The notes below the pieces were generated by a model. It was not told the DNA's origin, ran no database searches, and saw only the letters and a list, made by a program, of their open reading frames with translations. Shown in pieces: positions 7,158 through 7,692 of a DNA stretch of 7,692 nt (position 1 is its first letter; each line of letters starts with the position of its first letter). This stretch comes from Pseudomonadota bacterium. Lineage in GTDB: Bacteria > Pseudomonadota > Alphaproteobacteria > Acetobacterales > Acetobacteraceae. The stretch spans positions 1 through 7,692 of the forward strand of contig JAKBCH010000074.1 of the NCBI GenBank assembly GCA_021808055.1, read 5' to 3'. Position numbers and translations under genes: made by a program.

Positions 7158-7692
7158 ATGCGCCGCCTGACCGAACTTCGCCTGCCCATCGACCATGATG
7201 AGGCCCAGCTGAAAGCCGCCATCGCCGCTGGCTTTGGCGTGCCTGAGAGAGCCATTCTCTCCTGGCATGTGCGCCGCCGTGCCTGGGATGCGCGGAAAAA
7301 ATCTCAGATCATGCTCGTTTATACCATCGACGCCGAATTGGCCGTGGATGTTTCCACCGGCGAACCTGCACCGGAGATGAGCTATAGCCCCCCCGCCATT
7401 GCCAGCGCCCGCCCGGCAAAACGCCCCGTTATTATCGGCACCGGCCCTTGCGGCATTCTGGCGGCGCTTATCCTGGCTGAAGCTGGCTTCTGCCCTCTCA
7501 TTCTGGAGCGCGGCAAGCTGGTGCGCGAACGCACCAAAGACACCTGGGGCCTGTGGCGGCGCGGCGAGCTGAACCCCACCTCCAACGTGCAGTTCGGGGA
7601 GGGAGGGGCAGGGACATTCTCCGACGGCAAGCTCTATTCCCAGATCAAGGACCCCCGCCATCTCGGCCGCAAGGTGATGGAGGAGTTCGTCG
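7158..7692 (+). CDS. COG2509-type FAD-dependent dehydrogenase, 3'-truncated by window edge
   Basis: The first 178 residues of a predicted flavoprotein oxidoreductase are present and the frame is open to the window end. Residues 1-85 form the small N-terminal domain of this family, recognisable by HVRRRAWDARKKSQ (37-50) followed by the strand LVYTIDAEL. The FAD-binding Rossmann fold follows: VIIGTGPCGILAALILAEAG (91-110) with GxGxxG at G94-G99, then the acidic end of the second strand at E117 in LERGK, which should contact the adenosine ribose. The block SNVQFGEGGAGTFSDGKLYS (142-161) is a hallmark of these uncharacterised dehydrogenases, which typically exceed 500 residues, so most of the gene is missing. 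The ATG at 7158 is the first start fitting the family N-terminus; no strong Shine-Dalgarno is visible, only a GAG nine bases upstream. The physiological substrate of the family is not known to me. Confidence 0.93.
   Translation, partial: MRRLTELRLPIDHDEAQLKAAIAAGFGVPERAILSWHVRRRAWDARKKSQIMLVYTIDAELAVDVSTGEPAPEMSYSPPAIASARPAKRPVIIGTGPCGILAALILAEAGFCPLILERGKLVRERTKDTWGLWRRGELNPTSNVQFGEGGAGTFSDGKLYSQIKDPRHLGRKVMEEFV

Noticed and set aside
7086..7661. 192-codon upstream extension of the glycosyltransferase frame on the minus strand
   Set aside because: It lies antisense to the well-supported dehydrogenase gene, has low-complexity Gly/Ala-rich composition and no domain, and the family N-terminus begins at 7085.

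Overview
The window looks like ordinary chromosome from an alphaproteobacterium. An acetic-acid-bacterium-like lineage is plausible, but this rests only on high GC, codon use and protein style. No mobile element, phage gene, CRISPR array, tRNA or rRNA is visible. Coding density is high, all intergenic gaps are under 100 bases, and no gap exceeds 300 bases.

Left part, plus strand (2-4738). The window opens inside tyrS, which encodes tyrosyl-tRNA synthetase; its N-terminus is cut off by the edge. After a 92-base leader comes a 1113-residue fusion of a transglutaminase-like cysteine peptidase domain and a DUF2126 putative amidoligase. A 69-residue coiled-coil protein of unknown function follows, overlapping the fusion gene by 8 bases. 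The three genes could form one transcript, because no convincing terminator separates them. The leader before the fusion gene can be drawn as a hairpin that masks its Shine-Dalgarno sequence, with a possible competing long-range pairing.

Middle, minus strand (4745-7085). The plus-strand run meets a convergent minus-strand pair with only 6 bases between them. First in transcription order is a 706-residue protein with two tandem GT-B (family 4-like) glycosyltransferase domains. An AT-rich spacer follows, then a tiny 53-residue lipoprotein with WXXGXW-type repeats and a strong ribosome-binding site.

Right edge, plus strand (7158-7692). Diverging from the glycosyltransferase across 72 bases is the 5' part of a COG2509-type FAD-dependent dehydrogenase, cut by the window end.

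How they fit together. The clearest candidate for a poorly described system is the transglutaminase/DUF2126 protein with its overlapping coiled-coil partner. DUF2126 proteins are predicted, from comparative genomics, to make amide bonds. They often lie near circularly permuted ATP-grasp and alpha-E genes, which are absent here on the visible downstream side. The two-domain glycosyltransferase and the lipoprotein point to cell-surface polysaccharide or envelope work, but no other polysaccharide genes are in view.
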